64,000 bases of DNA from assembly GCA_964580215.1 (NCBI GenBank), contig CAZOJT010000009.1, positions 29,784 to 93,783 of the forward strand, read 5' to 3'. The stretch comes from SM23-73-3 sp964580215 (lineage in GTDB: Bacteria > Zixibacteria > MSB-5A5 > SM1-73). Below are positions 35,367 to 44,635 of the stretch, in pieces (position 1 is the stretch's first letter; each line of letters starts with the position of its first letter). Position numbers and translations under genes: made by a program. The notes beneath the pieces are model-generated. The model was not told where the DNA came from, ran no database searches, and saw only the letters and a list, made by a program, of their open reading frames with translations.

Positions 35367-37238
35367 ATGTTAAACAAAGGGCTTGGTTTGATCCTGATGG
35401 TATTAATGATGGCTGGGTTTGTATTTATCAGTTGTAGCAAAAAATCGACCAAACATGAACCACCCCCAAACCATGCCCCGCAAGGCTGGTTCTGGCAAAA
35501 TCCTCTGCCTCAGGGAAATGACCTTAGAAGTGTTTGTTTTACAGACGCCAATACCGGCTGGGCAGTAGGAGCTGATGGCACAATCCTACACACCACCAAT
35601 GGTGGAAGCAATTGGAATGGACAGAATTCTGGAACTTCGAATTGGCTTGAGAGTGTCTATTTTACAGATGCCAATACTGGGTGGGCAGTAGGAGAGGCTG
35701 GCACAATCTTACACACCACCGACGGAGGAAGTAGCTGGAATCGTCAGAGTTCTGGAACTTCAAATGTTCTTTATAGTGTCTATTTTACAGATGCCAATAC
35801 CGGCTGGGCAGTAGGATACCCTGGCACAATCTTACACACCACCGATGGTGGAAGCGATTGGAATGCTCAGAATTCTGGAACTTCAAATTGGTTTTATAGT
35901 GTCTATTTTACAGATGCCAATACTGGCTGGGCAGTAGGATACTCTGGTACAATCGTACACACCACCGATGGTGGAAGCAATTGGAATTCTCAAACCTCTG
36001 GAACTTCACATTACCTTGAAAGTGTCTATTTTGCGGATGCCAATACTGGCTGGGCAGTAGGAGATGATGGCACAATCTCACACACCACCAATGGAGGAAA
36101 CAGCTGGTATGCTCAGAGTTCTGGAACCTCACACGGGCTTCTTAGTGTCTGTTTCACAGATGCCAATACCGGCTGGGCAGTAGGATGGGATGGCACAATC
36201 TTACACACCACCGATGGTGGAAGCAACTGGAATGCTCAAACCTCTGGAACTACTTCAGATTACCTTGCAGGTGTCTATTTTACAGATGCCAACACTGGCT
36301 GGGCAGTAGGAATGCGTGGCACAATGTTACACACCACCGATGGAGGAAGCAGTTGGAATACTCAGAGTTCTGGAACTTTTAAATCCCTTGAAAGTGTCCA
36401 TTTTACAGACGCCAATACCGGCTGGGCAGTAGGATGGGATGGCACAATCTTACACACCACCGATGGAGGAAGCAACTGGAATCTTCAAAGTTGTGGAACC
36501 ACATCGGATCTTAGTAGTGTGTATTTCACAGATGGCAATACTGGCTGGGCAGTAGGAGGTTGGGGCGGGATCGGCACAATCCGACACACCACCGATGGAG
36601 GAAGCAACTGGAATGCTCAAACCTCTGGAGCTTCACATTACCTTGCAAGTGTCTATTTTACGGATGCCAATACCGGCTGGGTAGTAGGATCTGGTGGCAC
36701 AATCTTACACACCACCGATGGAGGAAGCAACTGGAATGCTCAAGCCTCTGGAACTTCACATTACCTTGAAAGTGTCTATTTTGCGGATGCCAATAACGGC
36801 TGGGTAGTAGGATGGGATGGCACAATCTTGCATACCACCGATGGAGGAAGCAAGTGGAATCCTCAACCTTCTGGAACTTCACGGGACCTTCATAGTGTCT
36901 ATTTTACAGATCCCGATACCGGCTGGGCAGTAGGGGATGGTGGCACAATCTTACGCGCCACTCGTGGTGGTGGAAGCAATTGGCATGCTCAGGATTCTAA
37001 AACCACCAGTCGCCTTAACAGCGTGCATTTCACAGATGCCAATACTGGCTGGGTAGTAGCTGAGGATGGACAAATCGTACACACCACCTCTGGTGGATAC
37101 AACTGGAGTCACCAGAATTCTAAAACCGGTTGGGACCTTTACAGCTTGCATTTCACAGATGCCAATACCGGCTGGGCAGTAGGAAGGTATGGGACAATCT
37201 TGCACACTACAACAGGAGGCGAAACTTCTGGGGAATAA
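35367..37238 (+). CDS. Lipoprotein with 14 YCF48-type beta-propeller repeats (copy 1)
   Basis: A 623-residue surface or periplasmic protein. A signal ends in FVFIS-C23, predicted to be lipidated, followed by a Lys/Pro-rich linker. WFWQNPLPQG then opens 14 repeats of about 41 residues, each with FTDANTGWAVG, GTILHTTDGGSNW and a variable spacer after SGT. YCF48/HCF136-type repeats form seven-bladed propellers, so 14 would fit two propellers (inference). Repeats are very alike at DNA level, pointing to recent expansion or conversion. AGGAGG lies eight bases before the ATG. No C-terminal sorting tail follows. Confidence 0.85.
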   Translation: MLNKGLGLILMVLMMAGFVFISCSKKSTKHEPPPNHAPQGWFWQNPLPQGNDLRSVCFTDANTGWAVGADGTILHTTNGGSNWNGQNSGTSNWLESVYFTDANTGWAVGEAGTILHTTDGGSSWNRQSSGTSNVLYSVYFTDANTGWAVGYPGTILHTTDGGSDWNAQNSGTSNWFYSVYFTDANTGWAVGYSGTIVHTTDGGSNWNSQTSGTSHYLESVYFADANTGWAVGDDGTISHTTNGGNSWYAQSSGTSHGLLSVCFTDANTGWAVGWDGTILHTTDGGSNWNAQTSGTTSDYLAGVYFTDANTGWAVGMRGTMLHTTDGGSSWNTQSSGTFKSLESVHFTDANTGWAVGWDGTILHTTDGGSNWNLQSCGTTSDLSSVYFTDGNTGWAVGGWGGIGTIRHTTDGGSNWNAQTSGASHYLASVYFTDANTGWVVGSGGTILHTTDGGSNWNAQASGTSHYLESVYFADANNGWVVGWDGTILHTTDGGSKWNPQPSGTSRDLHSVYFTDPDTGWAVGDGGTILRATRGGGSNWHAQDSKTTSRLNSVHFTDANTGWVVAEDGQIVHTTSGGYNWSHQNSKTGWDLYSLHFTDANTGWAVGRYGTILHTTTGGETSGE

Positions 37239-37292
37239 GAGCATGATAGCCATTTTTCGGTTTGCTCGCTTGGAGGATTCCCACCTTATTGC

Positions 37293-37321
37293 TTGACTTT
37301 TTTGTATCTTGGGGTTAATTT
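37293..37321 (+). promoter_or_regulatory. Promoter of the second YCF48-repeat gene
   Basis: TTGACT (37293-37298) and TAATTT (37316-37321), 17 bases apart. The block from about 37282 through the first 35 codons of the gene is almost identical to 35285 onwards, so promoter and gene were duplicated together. Confidence 0.6.
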
Positions 37322-37365
37322 ATATGGAGCGATTGGTTTAAGTAATTAAATAGGAGGATTCCAAA

Positions 37366-39240
37366 ATGTTAAACAAAGGGCTTGGTTTGATCCTGATGGT
37401 ATTAATGATGGCTGGGTTTGTATTTATCAGTTGCAGCAAAAAATCGACCAAACATGAACCACCCCCAAACCCTGCCCCGCAAGGCTGGTTCTGGCAAAAT
37501 CCTCTGCCTCAGGGAAATACCCTTAGAAGTGTCTGTTTTACAGACGCTAATACTGGCTGGGCAGTAGGAAGTAGTGGCACAATCTTACACACCACCGATG
37601 GAGGAAGCAACTGGAATGCTCAAACCTCTGGAAATGGGGATTACCTTTATAGTGTCTATTTTACAGATGCCAATACCGGCTGGGCAGTAGGGGGGGAGGA
37701 GGCGGATGAGGAGTATGGCACAATCTTACACACCACCGATGGTGGAAGCAGCTGGAATGCTCAAACTTCTGGAACCTCATATGACCTTCTTAGTGTCTAT
37801 TTTACAGATGCCAATACCGGCTGGGCAGTAGGAGACTATGGTACAATCTTACACACCACCGATGGAGGAAACAACTGGAATCCTCAACCTTCTGGAACTT
37901 CATGTAACCTTAACAGTGTGTATTTTACAGATGCCAATACCGGCTGGGCAGTAGGATGGGATGGCAAAATCTTACACACCACCGATGGAGGAAGCAACTG
38001 GAATCCTCAAACCTCTGGAACCTCACACGACCTTTTAAGTGTCTATTTTACAGATGCCAATACCGGCTGGGCAGTAGGATGGGATGGCACAATCTTACAC
38101 ACCACCGATGGGGGAAGCAACTGGAATCTTCAAAGTTCTGGAACTGGAGAGCGGCTTCAGAGTGTGTATTTCACAGATGCCAATACTGGCTGGGCAGTAG
38201 GAGTGCGTGGCACAATCTTACACACCACCGATGGAGGAAGCAACTGGAATCCTCAAACCTCTGGAACCTCACACGACCTTTTAAGTGTCTATTTTACAGA
38301 TGCCAATACCGGCTGGGCAGTAGGATGGGCTGGCACAATCTTACACACCACCGATGGAGGAAGCAACTGGAATGCTCAGAGTTCTGGAACTTCAAAGGGG
38401 CTTTATAGTGTCTATTTTACACATGCCAATACCGGCTGGGCAGTAGGATACTCTGGCACAATCTTACACACCACCGATGGAGGAAGCAACTGGAACACTC
38501 AAAGTTCTGGAACTTCAACTTACCTTTATAGTGTCTATTTTACAGATGCCAATGCCGGCTGGGCAGTAGGATACTCTGGCACAATCTTACACACCACCGC
38601 TGGAGGAAGCAACTGGAATGCTCAAACTTCTGGAACTTCAAAGAGGCTTTTAAGTGTCTATTTTACAGATGTCAATACCGGCTGGGCAGTAGGATACTCT
38701 GGTACAATCTTACACACCACCAATGGAGGAAACAGCTGGTATGCTCAGAGTTCTGGAACCTCACCCGGGCTTCTTAGTGTCTGTTTTACAGATGCCAATA
38801 CCGGCTGGGCAGTAGGATGGGATGGCACAATCTTGCATACCACCGATGGAGGAAGCAACTGGAATCCTCAAACTTCAGGAACTTCATATGGCCTTTATAG
38901 TGTCTATTTTACAGATGCCAATACCGGCTGGGCAGTAGGAGGGGGTGGCACAATCTTACACACTCACGATGGTGGAAGCAACTGGAATGCTCAACCTTCT
39001 GGAACCTCAGATGACCTTAACAGTGTCTATTTTACAGATGCCAATACCGGCTGGGCAGTAGGAGATGATGGCACAATCTCACACACCACCAATGGAGGAA
39101 ACAGCTGGTATGCTCAGAGTTCTGGAACCTCACACGGGCTTCTTAGTGTCTGTTTTACAGATGCCAATACCGGCTGGGCAGTAGGAAGTGGTGGCACAAT
39201 CTTGCATACCACAACTGGAGGCAAAACTTCTGGGGACTAA
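37366..39240 (+). CDS. Lipoprotein with 14 YCF48-type beta-propeller repeats (copy 2)
   Basis: A 624-residue tandem paralogue of the preceding gene, with the same lipoprotein signal (C23), the same linker except one residue (NPAP for NHAP) and again 14 repeats. The order and wording of individual repeats differ between the copies, so whole blades have been shuffled or converted since duplication; blade two has an acidic insertion (GGEEADEEYGT). The frame stops at TAA 39238-39240. Removing one G from the GGGG run at 39232-39235 would instead read on into an FCB-type C-terminal tail. Confidence 0.85.
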   Translation: MLNKGLGLILMVLMMAGFVFISCSKKSTKHEPPPNPAPQGWFWQNPLPQGNTLRSVCFTDANTGWAVGSSGTILHTTDGGSNWNAQTSGNGDYLYSVYFTDANTGWAVGGEEADEEYGTILHTTDGGSSWNAQTSGTSYDLLSVYFTDANTGWAVGDYGTILHTTDGGNNWNPQPSGTSCNLNSVYFTDANTGWAVGWDGKILHTTDGGSNWNPQTSGTSHDLLSVYFTDANTGWAVGWDGTILHTTDGGSNWNLQSSGTGERLQSVYFTDANTGWAVGVRGTILHTTDGGSNWNPQTSGTSHDLLSVYFTDANTGWAVGWAGTILHTTDGGSNWNAQSSGTSKGLYSVYFTHANTGWAVGYSGTILHTTDGGSNWNTQSSGTSTYLYSVYFTDANAGWAVGYSGTILHTTAGGSNWNAQTSGTSKRLLSVYFTDVNTGWAVGYSGTILHTTNGGNSWYAQSSGTSPGLLSVCFTDANTGWAVGWDGTILHTTDGGSNWNPQTSGTSYGLYSVYFTDANTGWAVGGGGTILHTHDGGSNWNAQPSGTSDDLNSVYFTDANTGWAVGDDGTISHTTNGGNSWYAQSSGTSHGLLSVCFTDANTGWAVGSGGTILHTTTGGKTSGD

Positions 39241-39409
39241 GACCAGGACTACTCAATCATCCAGGAATTTCAGCCTGTCTGAGAACTACCCTGATCCATT
39301 CAATCCTCAGACAGCCATCCAGTGCACTTTAGCTAAACGAAGCAAAGTCACCCTCAAGGTTTATGATTTATTGGGTCAGGAAATCAGGCTGTGTTTCAGG
39401 TTGGGATAA
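39241..39409 (+). pseudogene. Out-of-frame remnant of an FCB-type C-terminal sorting/FlgD-like tail
   Basis: In the frame one base off from the YCF48 gene, the sequence reads FSLSENYPDPFNPQTAIQ then KVTLKVYDLLGQEIRL, the start of the C-terminal domain found on secreted proteins of Bacteroidota and relatives. The usual last 40 or so residues are missing. It is separated from copy 2 by a single-base frameshift in a G run, and copy 1 has no tail. I read it as a decayed tail of the propeller protein. Confidence 0.7.
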
Positions 39410-39433
39410 CAATATGCCAACACAACAAATCAC

Positions 39434-39465
39434 AAAAAAATCAGGGTGGAGTTGAAGCTCCACCC
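39434..39465 (-). terminator. Terminator of the atp operon
   Basis: Read on the minus strand, GGGTGGAG and CTCCACCC form an eight-base stem around six bases, followed by TGATTTTTTT. It lies 34 bases beyond the atpC stop. Confidence 0.75.
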
Positions 39466-39498
39466 CTACAATCTTTAATTCGCACCAAGAATTTCTGT

Positions 39499-39915
39499 TT
39501 ATTCCTGTTGACCCATTTGGATAGCTTCACAAAGACGGCATCTGTTCTCTGCTCGATGCAAAGCCGTCAGAGCACGGGGAATGTCGATTTCCTTCTCCTT
39601 TGATCTCAACCTTTGCCTGGCTCGCTCCAAAGCTTTCTTGGCTCTTTCGTAATCTATGTCATCAACGAATTCAATGGAATGTGCTAAAATAGTTACCTGG
39701 TTCTTAAACACCTCCATGAAGCCACCACCGATGGCAAAGAACAACTCCTGATTTTTGTCATCTTTTACCGTGAGCTTGCCCGGAACCAAAGCGGTGATCA
39801 AAGGAGCATGATCGGTTAGAACCCCCAGGTATCCTTCAGAGCCGGGAGCGATGAGGGAGACCACGTCATCTTCATAAAATATTTTCTCTGGCGTTACGAT
39901 AGTCAGCAGATACAT
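39499..39915 (-). CDS. atpC: ATP synthase epsilon subunit
   Basis: Part of the F1 central stalk, able to inhibit ATP hydrolysis. The 138-residue product has the N-terminal beta-sandwich (LTIVTPEKIFYEDDVVSLIAPGSEGYLGVLTDHAPLITAL) and a C-terminal two-helix arm (FVDDIDYERAKKALERARQRL). Last gene of the operon, separated from atpD by about 200 bases of repeat. Confidence 0.95.
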   Translation of the reverse strand: MYLLTIVTPEKIFYEDDVVSLIAPGSEGYLGVLTDHAPLITALVPGKLTVKDDKNQELFFAIGGGFMEVFKNQVTILAHSIEFVDDIDYERAKKALERARQRLRSKEKEIDIPRALTALHRAENRCRLCEAIQMGQQE

Positions 39916-39929
39916 GTTATTTGACTTTC

Positions 39930-40105
39930 TTTCGCCCCGCCAAAGGCGGGACAGCTACCATTTTTGCCGCGTGGTGAAAATCAGTTTATAGGGCGGGATG
40001 AATTCCCGCCCCTATGGGGGGTATTCGTTTATCATCTCCTACGTATCCTGCGGACATAGGGCAGGGCATTCAGCCCTGCCAATAAGATATTTAACCGGTC
40101 CCTGA
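39930..40105. repeat. Palindromic repeats between atpD and atpC
   Basis: CCCGCCAAAGGCGGG (39936-39950), a GGGCGGGATGAATTCCCGCCC palindrome (about 39991-40011) and a GGCAGGGC...GCCCTGCC hairpin (about 40061-40080). The last two are also found inside the mosaic element at 44636-45040. Confidence 0.75.
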
Positions 40106-40122
40106 AAGTTTACAAACCAATT

Positions 40123-41550
40123 TTATGAAACCACGCCTTTCTTTAGTTCTTCAGCCTTCTCGTAAACCTCTTCTATTCCACCCAACATATAGAATGCCTG
40201 TTCCGGGATATCGTCCATCTCTCCGCTTATGATCTTCTTGAAGCCTTTGATGGTATCCTCCAGCTTCACATATCGACCGTGGGTACCGGTGAATACCTCC
40301 GCCACAAAGAAGGGTTGAGACAGAAACTTCTGGATTCGGCGTGCCCTTCCCACCAGTATTTTGTCTTCTTCTGCAAGTTCGTCCATTCCCAAGATGGCGA
40401 TGATATCCTGAAGGTCTTTATATCTCTGCAGGATCATCTGCACTTCTCTGGCGGTCTGATAGTGCTCCTCTCCTATTATCCGCGGGTCCAGGACCCGGGA
40501 GGTGGAAGCTAAAGGATCGACCGCGGGGTAAATCCCTAACTCCACGATTTGACGGGACAGAACCGTGGTGGCGTCCAGATGGGAAAAAGTGGTGGCAGGG
40601 GCTGGATCGGTCAGATCATCTGCCGGAACGAAGATAGCCTGCACCGAGGTGATGGAGCCGCTTTTGGTGGAGGTGATCCTCTCCTCCAGCTCTCCCAATT
40701 CAGTGCCCAGCGTGGGCTGATAGCCAACGGCAGATGGCATCCTGCCCAAGAGTGCGGAGACCTCAGATCCGGCTTGCACAAATCTGAAGATGTTGTCAAT
40801 GAACAACAAAACATCCTGGCGTTCTTCATCTCTGAAATACTCTGCCATCGCCAGACCAGAAAGCCCCACCCTTAAGCGTGCCCCCGGTGGCTCATTCATC
40901 TGACCAAAGACCATCACGGTTTTTGAAATAACCCCGGATTCTTTCATGTCCAGCCAGAGATCGTTCCCCTCACGAGTTCTCTCTCCCACTCCACAGAAAA
41001 CCGAATAACCTCCATGCTCGGTGGCAACGCTTCTGATCAACTCCATTATGATCACGGTTTTCCCAACTCCAGCACCCCCGAAAAGCCCCACCTTTCCTCC
41101 CTTGGGATAAGGTTCCAAAAGGTCAACCACCTTTATACCGGTTTCAAGTATGGAGGTTTTGGTCTCCTGTTCCTCTAAACTGGGAGCAGATCGGTGGATG
41201 GGGTAGGTCTTTTCGACATTTTTTACTGGACCAAGCTCATCTATGGGTTCGCCCAAAAGGTTAAATATCCGCCCCAGGGTCCCCTCACCAACGGGAACAC
41301 GTATCGAATCTCCGGTATCCAGGGCGGGCATTCCCCGAACCAGACCATCTGTGGAGGCTAAGGAAACACACCTTACCAGGTTGTCCCCCAAATGCAAAGC
41401 CACCTCTACGGTAAGATCAATTCCCCGATCCTTATCTTCGATCTTTATGGCGTTATAAATATTCGGCAGTTTGTCTGCCTCAAACTCGCAGTCGACTGTC
41501 GCCCCTATCACCTGTTTTACCTTTCCATAGTTTGGACTTCCCACTTTCAC
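40123..41550 (-). CDS. atpD: ATP synthase beta subunit
   Basis: Catalytic F1 subunit, 475 residues. The Walker A motif GGAGVGKT is at 158-165, with GERTREGNDLW, LLFIDNIFRF and the DELAEEDK loop (equivalent of DELSEED). Sequence is fully typical. The 432-base gap to atpG is mostly occupied by a mosaic repeat element. Confidence 0.97.
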   Translation of the reverse strand: MKVGSPNYGKVKQVIGATVDCEFEADKLPNIYNAIKIEDKDRGIDLTVEVALHLGDNLVRCVSLASTDGLVRGMPALDTGDSIRVPVGEGTLGRIFNLLGEPIDELGPVKNVEKTYPIHRSAPSLEEQETKTSILETGIKVVDLLEPYPKGGKVGLFGGAGVGKTVIIMELIRSVATEHGGYSVFCGVGERTREGNDLWLDMKESGVISKTVMVFGQMNEPPGARLRVGLSGLAMAEYFRDEERQDVLLFIDNIFRFVQAGSEVSALLGRMPSAVGYQPTLGTELGELEERITSTKSGSITSVQAIFVPADDLTDPAPATTFSHLDATTVLSRQIVELGIYPAVDPLASTSRVLDPRIIGEEHYQTAREVQMILQRYKDLQDIIAILGMDELAEEDKILVGRARRIQKFLSQPFFVAEVFTGTHGRYVKLEDTIKGFKKIISGEMDDIPEQAFYMLGGIEEVYEKAEELKKGVVS

Positions 41551-41571
41551 TCCTTTTTTAATTCAAGTTAC

Positions 41572-41944
41572 GTCTTTTGAAAAAATACCTGGGAAAAAAG
41601 AATCTGGAGTGTTCACCTTTAGGTGAACTATGTTTAGGTGAACCCATGCAAAAGTTCGTTATCTTCAAGCGGTTTTCCACAGGATCCATAGAGCAAGTTA
41701 AGCTAAAGGGATTGGTGAAAGAGTGCCTTACACGCTTTAATCGGCGAGAAGTGATCGTAGGGACAGCCCTTGCTTCGCACTGAGTGCGCTCAGCACGTAG
41801 TGTGGCTGTCCTCCTTAGAGTTAGGACAGGGACAAGCCCTGTCCCTACGTAAGAACTTCTCCACAAAATCGCTTTTTCAACAACCCCTAAAGATTGACAC
41901 TCCAGCAAACCTCTCCACATCTGACTTTTTCAGAACTCTTTAAG
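41572..41944. repeat. Mosaic MITE-like element, copy A (between atpG and atpD)
   Basis: The left end has TTTTGAAAAA ... CTGGAGTGTTCACC and the right end TTGACACTCCAGC ... GACTTTTTCAGAACTCTT, which are imperfect inverted repeats. Inside are a TTCACCTTTAGGTGAA hairpin, words shared with copy B (AAAAGTTCGTTATCTT, GGTTTTCC, AAGCTAAAGG, CTTTTTCAAC) and two GGGACAGCC/GGGACAAGCC palindromes. No transposase and no supported gene. Confidence 0.7.
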
Positions 41945-41982
41945 TGATCTTTCCTGAAATTTATCCTTTATTTCTATTCTAT

Positions 41983-42846
41983 CTATCCTTTCAAAGCTTC
42001 CGCTCCTGTGGTGATCTCCAGCATCTCCTTGGTGATGGATGCCTGTCTCAGTTTGTTCATGACCAGGGTGAGATGCTCCATCATCTCCTCAGCATTTTGG
42101 GTTGCCGCACCCATGGAGATCATGCGAGAACTATGCTCTGAGGCAAAAGACTCCGCTACAGCCATCTGAACCCGGGTCATACAATAGTTGGGTAGGAGGC
42201 TTGAAAAAATCTTTTGCGGATCAGGCTCGAAAATATAATCCACGAAACCTTCCTTACCTTCATCCTTGACGTGACTTTCTATGTTAAGAAACTTCACGGT
42301 AGTAACCTTATAAGTAACCGCGGAGAGGAATCTGGTGTAGATAAAATGGATCCCGTCTACCTCTTTCGAAAGGAAGAGGTTGACTAAATCATTGGTGATA
42401 TTCTTGACCTGTGCCAGATTCAAGTCCCCTCCCAGACCCAGATATTTCAGTCTGATCTCCCAGGGTTTTTTCAAATAATAAGTATATCCCTTCCTACCGA
42501 TGATCGTTAAAACCACCTTGTCTTTTTCGAATTCTTTTAAAAATTTGTCTGCTTCATGTATGACGTTGTGATTATAAGACCCGCATAATCCCCGATCTGA
42601 GGTGACTACTACCAATCCCACCTTCTTCACCTCCCTTTTCTCGAAGAGAGGATGAGTAAGTGTAGCGGTTGCTTGAGTCAGATTATCCAGCATGGCGTGC
42701 ATCTTGGAAGCATAGGGACGGGATGATTCCACCCTGGTTTGAGCCTTTCTCAACTTTGCCGCCGCCACCATCTCCATGGCTTTGGTGATCTGCTGAGTTC
42801 CCTGAACGCTTCTTATTCTTCTTCTTAAATCTCTTAGGGTTGCCAT
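41983..42846 (-). CDS. atpG: ATP synthase gamma subunit
   Basis: Rotor shaft of F1, 287 residues. The N-terminal helix ATLRDLRRRIRSVQGTQQITKAMEMVAAAKLRKAQ and the C-terminal MISMGAATQNAEEMMEHLTLVMNKLRQASITKEMLEI are both diagnostic. GLVVVTSDRGLCGSYN lies in the middle domain. Normal length; follows atpA after about 190 bases. Confidence 0.97.
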   Translation of the reverse strand: MATLRDLRRRIRSVQGTQQITKAMEMVAAAKLRKAQTRVESSRPYASKMHAMLDNLTQATATLTHPLFEKREVKKVGLVVVTSDRGLCGSYNHNVIHEADKFLKEFEKDKVVLTIIGRKGYTYYLKKPWEIRLKYLGLGGDLNLAQVKNITNDLVNLFLSKEVDGIHFIYTRFLSAVTYKVTTVKFLNIESHVKDEGKEGFVDYIFEPDPQKIFSSLLPNYCMTRVQMAVAESFASEHSSRMISMGAATQNAEEMMEHLTLVMNKLRQASITKEMLEITTGAEALKG

Positions 42847-42849
42847 GTT

Positions 42850-43020
42850 GTTATTACCCCCTCACCCTTTCCCTCTCCCCCAGGGGAGAGGGGATAGCTT
42901 CATAGAGGATGCGGCTACCTCTTTACCTTGTCGTTTAATGAGCGCATTTTGGTAGCCGCAGGTCATTTGACTCAAATGAGCTTCAGCCTGCGTTTTGGGT
43001 TTTTAATCCATACGAGGATT
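42850..43020. repeat. Repeats between atpA and atpG
   Basis: A CCCTCTCCCCCAGGGGAGAGGGG palindrome (about 42870-42893) in a CCCCTCACCC context, and a GTAGCCGCAGGTCATTTGACTCAAATGAG unit (about 42952-42980) related to sequence at 20203-20265 and 35228-35248. Confidence 0.7.
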
Positions 43021-43034
43021 CTAAATTTCGACCG

Positions 43035-44570
43035 TCAAGCCTTTGACTCATTATGTCCGAGCTTGGCTTTAAATCCTTCTTTAAATTTTTTTATAGCTTC
43101 GTTTAATTTTTTCTCTGTGTTCTCATCTAAATTTTTGCTGGTGGCGATGGTGTGCCCCACGTCCGGATACTCTTTTTCCATGAAGGGATAAAATTCCTCT
43201 TCAAATTTCTTTACCGCTTCTACGGGAAGATCATCCAGATAACCATGCGTGGCGACGTAAATTATCATCACCTGTTTTTCCACCGACATGGGCACATATT
43301 GTCCCTGTTTTAAAATCTCCACGGTCCTTTCGCCACGGACAAGATAAGCTTTAGTAGCTTTATCCAACTCTGTTCCAAACTGAGTGAAGGCGGCCAGCTC
43401 ACGATATTGCGCCAGATCAAGCCGGAGCCTTCCTGCCACCTTTCTCATAGCCTTCACCTGAGCTTTTCCTCCAACCCGTGACACAGATATGCCCACGTTG
43501 ATGGCTGGTCTCACCCCGGCGTAAAATAGGTCTGTTTCCAGATAAATCTGTCCATCGGTGATAGAGATAACATTGGTGGGGATGTAAGCGGTTACGTCTC
43601 CAGCTTGGATTTCAACAATCGGTATGGCAGTGAGGGAACCGCTTCCCAGCTCGTCACACAATTTCGCCGCCCTCTCCAAAAGTCGGGAGTGGAGGTAAAA
43701 AATATCACCCGGAAAAGCTTCTCTTCCCGGTGGACGTCTTAAAAGCAGGGACATCTGGCGATAGGCTTGGGCATGTTTGGTTAAATCATCGTAGAATACC
43801 ACCACATGCTTTCCATTATACAAAAATTCTTCCCCCATAGCACAACCGGCATAGGGAGCGATATATTGAAGAGGTGCAGGTTCGTCAGCGGTAGCTACAA
43901 CCACAGTGGTATACTCCATAGCTTGATGATCTTCAAGCGTCTTTATCAGTTGAGCCACAGTGGAGGCTTTTTGTCCTATAGCGACATATATGCAATAAAG
44001 ATCAGTATCCTTCTGGTTGAGTATTGTATCCACCATCAAAGCGGTCTTTCCGGTCTGTCGATCTCCGATTATGAGTTCTCTCTGTCCTCTGCCTATGGGT
44101 ATCATGGAATCGATGGCTTTAAGTCCGGTCTGAACTGGCTCATTTACCGGTCTCCGCTGAACCACATTGGGTGCCCTCCCCTCAATGGGGCGGAACTTTT
44201 TGGCGACGATGGGACCTTTTCCATCCAGAGGCTGACCCAGAGCATTCACCACCCTCCCTATCAGGGCCTCTCCCACCGGCACCGAGGCAATCTTTCCCGT
44301 TCGGGTGACCCGGTCTCCTTCCTTGATCTCATCATACGGACCCAGGATGGCGGCGCCAACATTGTCCTCCTCCAAATTGAGTATCATCCCGGTCACATCG
44401 TTGGGGAATTTGATCAATTCGCTCATCATAGCATCTTCCAAACCCCAGATGCGGGCAATCCCATCCCCCACCTGCAGCACCGTCCCCACACTCTCCATCT
44501 TCAGTTTGGTCTCGTATTTCTCGATCTCCTTCTGGATAATTGAGCTTACCTCTTCCGGATTCAAAGGCAT
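43035..44570 (-). CDS. atpA: ATP synthase alpha subunit
   Basis: Non-catalytic nucleotide-binding F1 subunit, 511 residues. Walker A GDRQTGKT is at 169-176; GSGSLTAIPIVEIQAGDVTAYIPTNVISITDGQI and the VRPAINVGISVSRVGG block are typical. Normal length. It is cut off from atpH upstream by about 520 bases that hold the second mosaic element, so transcription or translation coupling inside the operon may be weakened. Confidence 0.97.
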   Translation of the reverse strand: MPLNPEEVSSIIQKEIEKYETKLKMESVGTVLQVGDGIARIWGLEDAMMSELIKFPNDVTGMILNLEEDNVGAAILGPYDEIKEGDRVTRTGKIASVPVGEALIGRVVNALGQPLDGKGPIVAKKFRPIEGRAPNVVQRRPVNEPVQTGLKAIDSMIPIGRGQRELIIGDRQTGKTALMVDTILNQKDTDLYCIYVAIGQKASTVAQLIKTLEDHQAMEYTTVVVATADEPAPLQYIAPYAGCAMGEEFLYNGKHVVVFYDDLTKHAQAYRQMSLLLRRPPGREAFPGDIFYLHSRLLERAAKLCDELGSGSLTAIPIVEIQAGDVTAYIPTNVISITDGQIYLETDLFYAGVRPAINVGISVSRVGGKAQVKAMRKVAGRLRLDLAQYRELAAFTQFGTELDKATKAYLVRGERTVEILKQGQYVPMSVEKQVMIIYVATHGYLDDLPVEAVKKFEEEFYPFMEKEYPDVGHTIATSKNLDENTEKKLNEAIKKFKEGFKAKLGHNESKA

Positions 44571-44635
44571 AAAGAAGCTCCCTCCGTTGTTTTTTATATT
44601 ATTTCTTTTTCAAAAATCCTGGTTTCCTACTGTTT

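Noticed and set aside
35367..39240. CRISPR array or diversity-generating retroelement
   Set aside because: The regular spacing is 123 bases, in frame, and encodes propeller blades. There are no spacers of CRISPR size, and no reverse transcriptase or template repeat is in the window.
41558..41920. 120-codon minus-strand frame between atpG and atpD
   Set aside because: Lies entirely inside mosaic element copy A and reads palindromes.
43806..44543. 245-codon plus-strand frame opposite atpA
   Set aside because: Antisense shadow of a highly conserved gene; no independent evidence.
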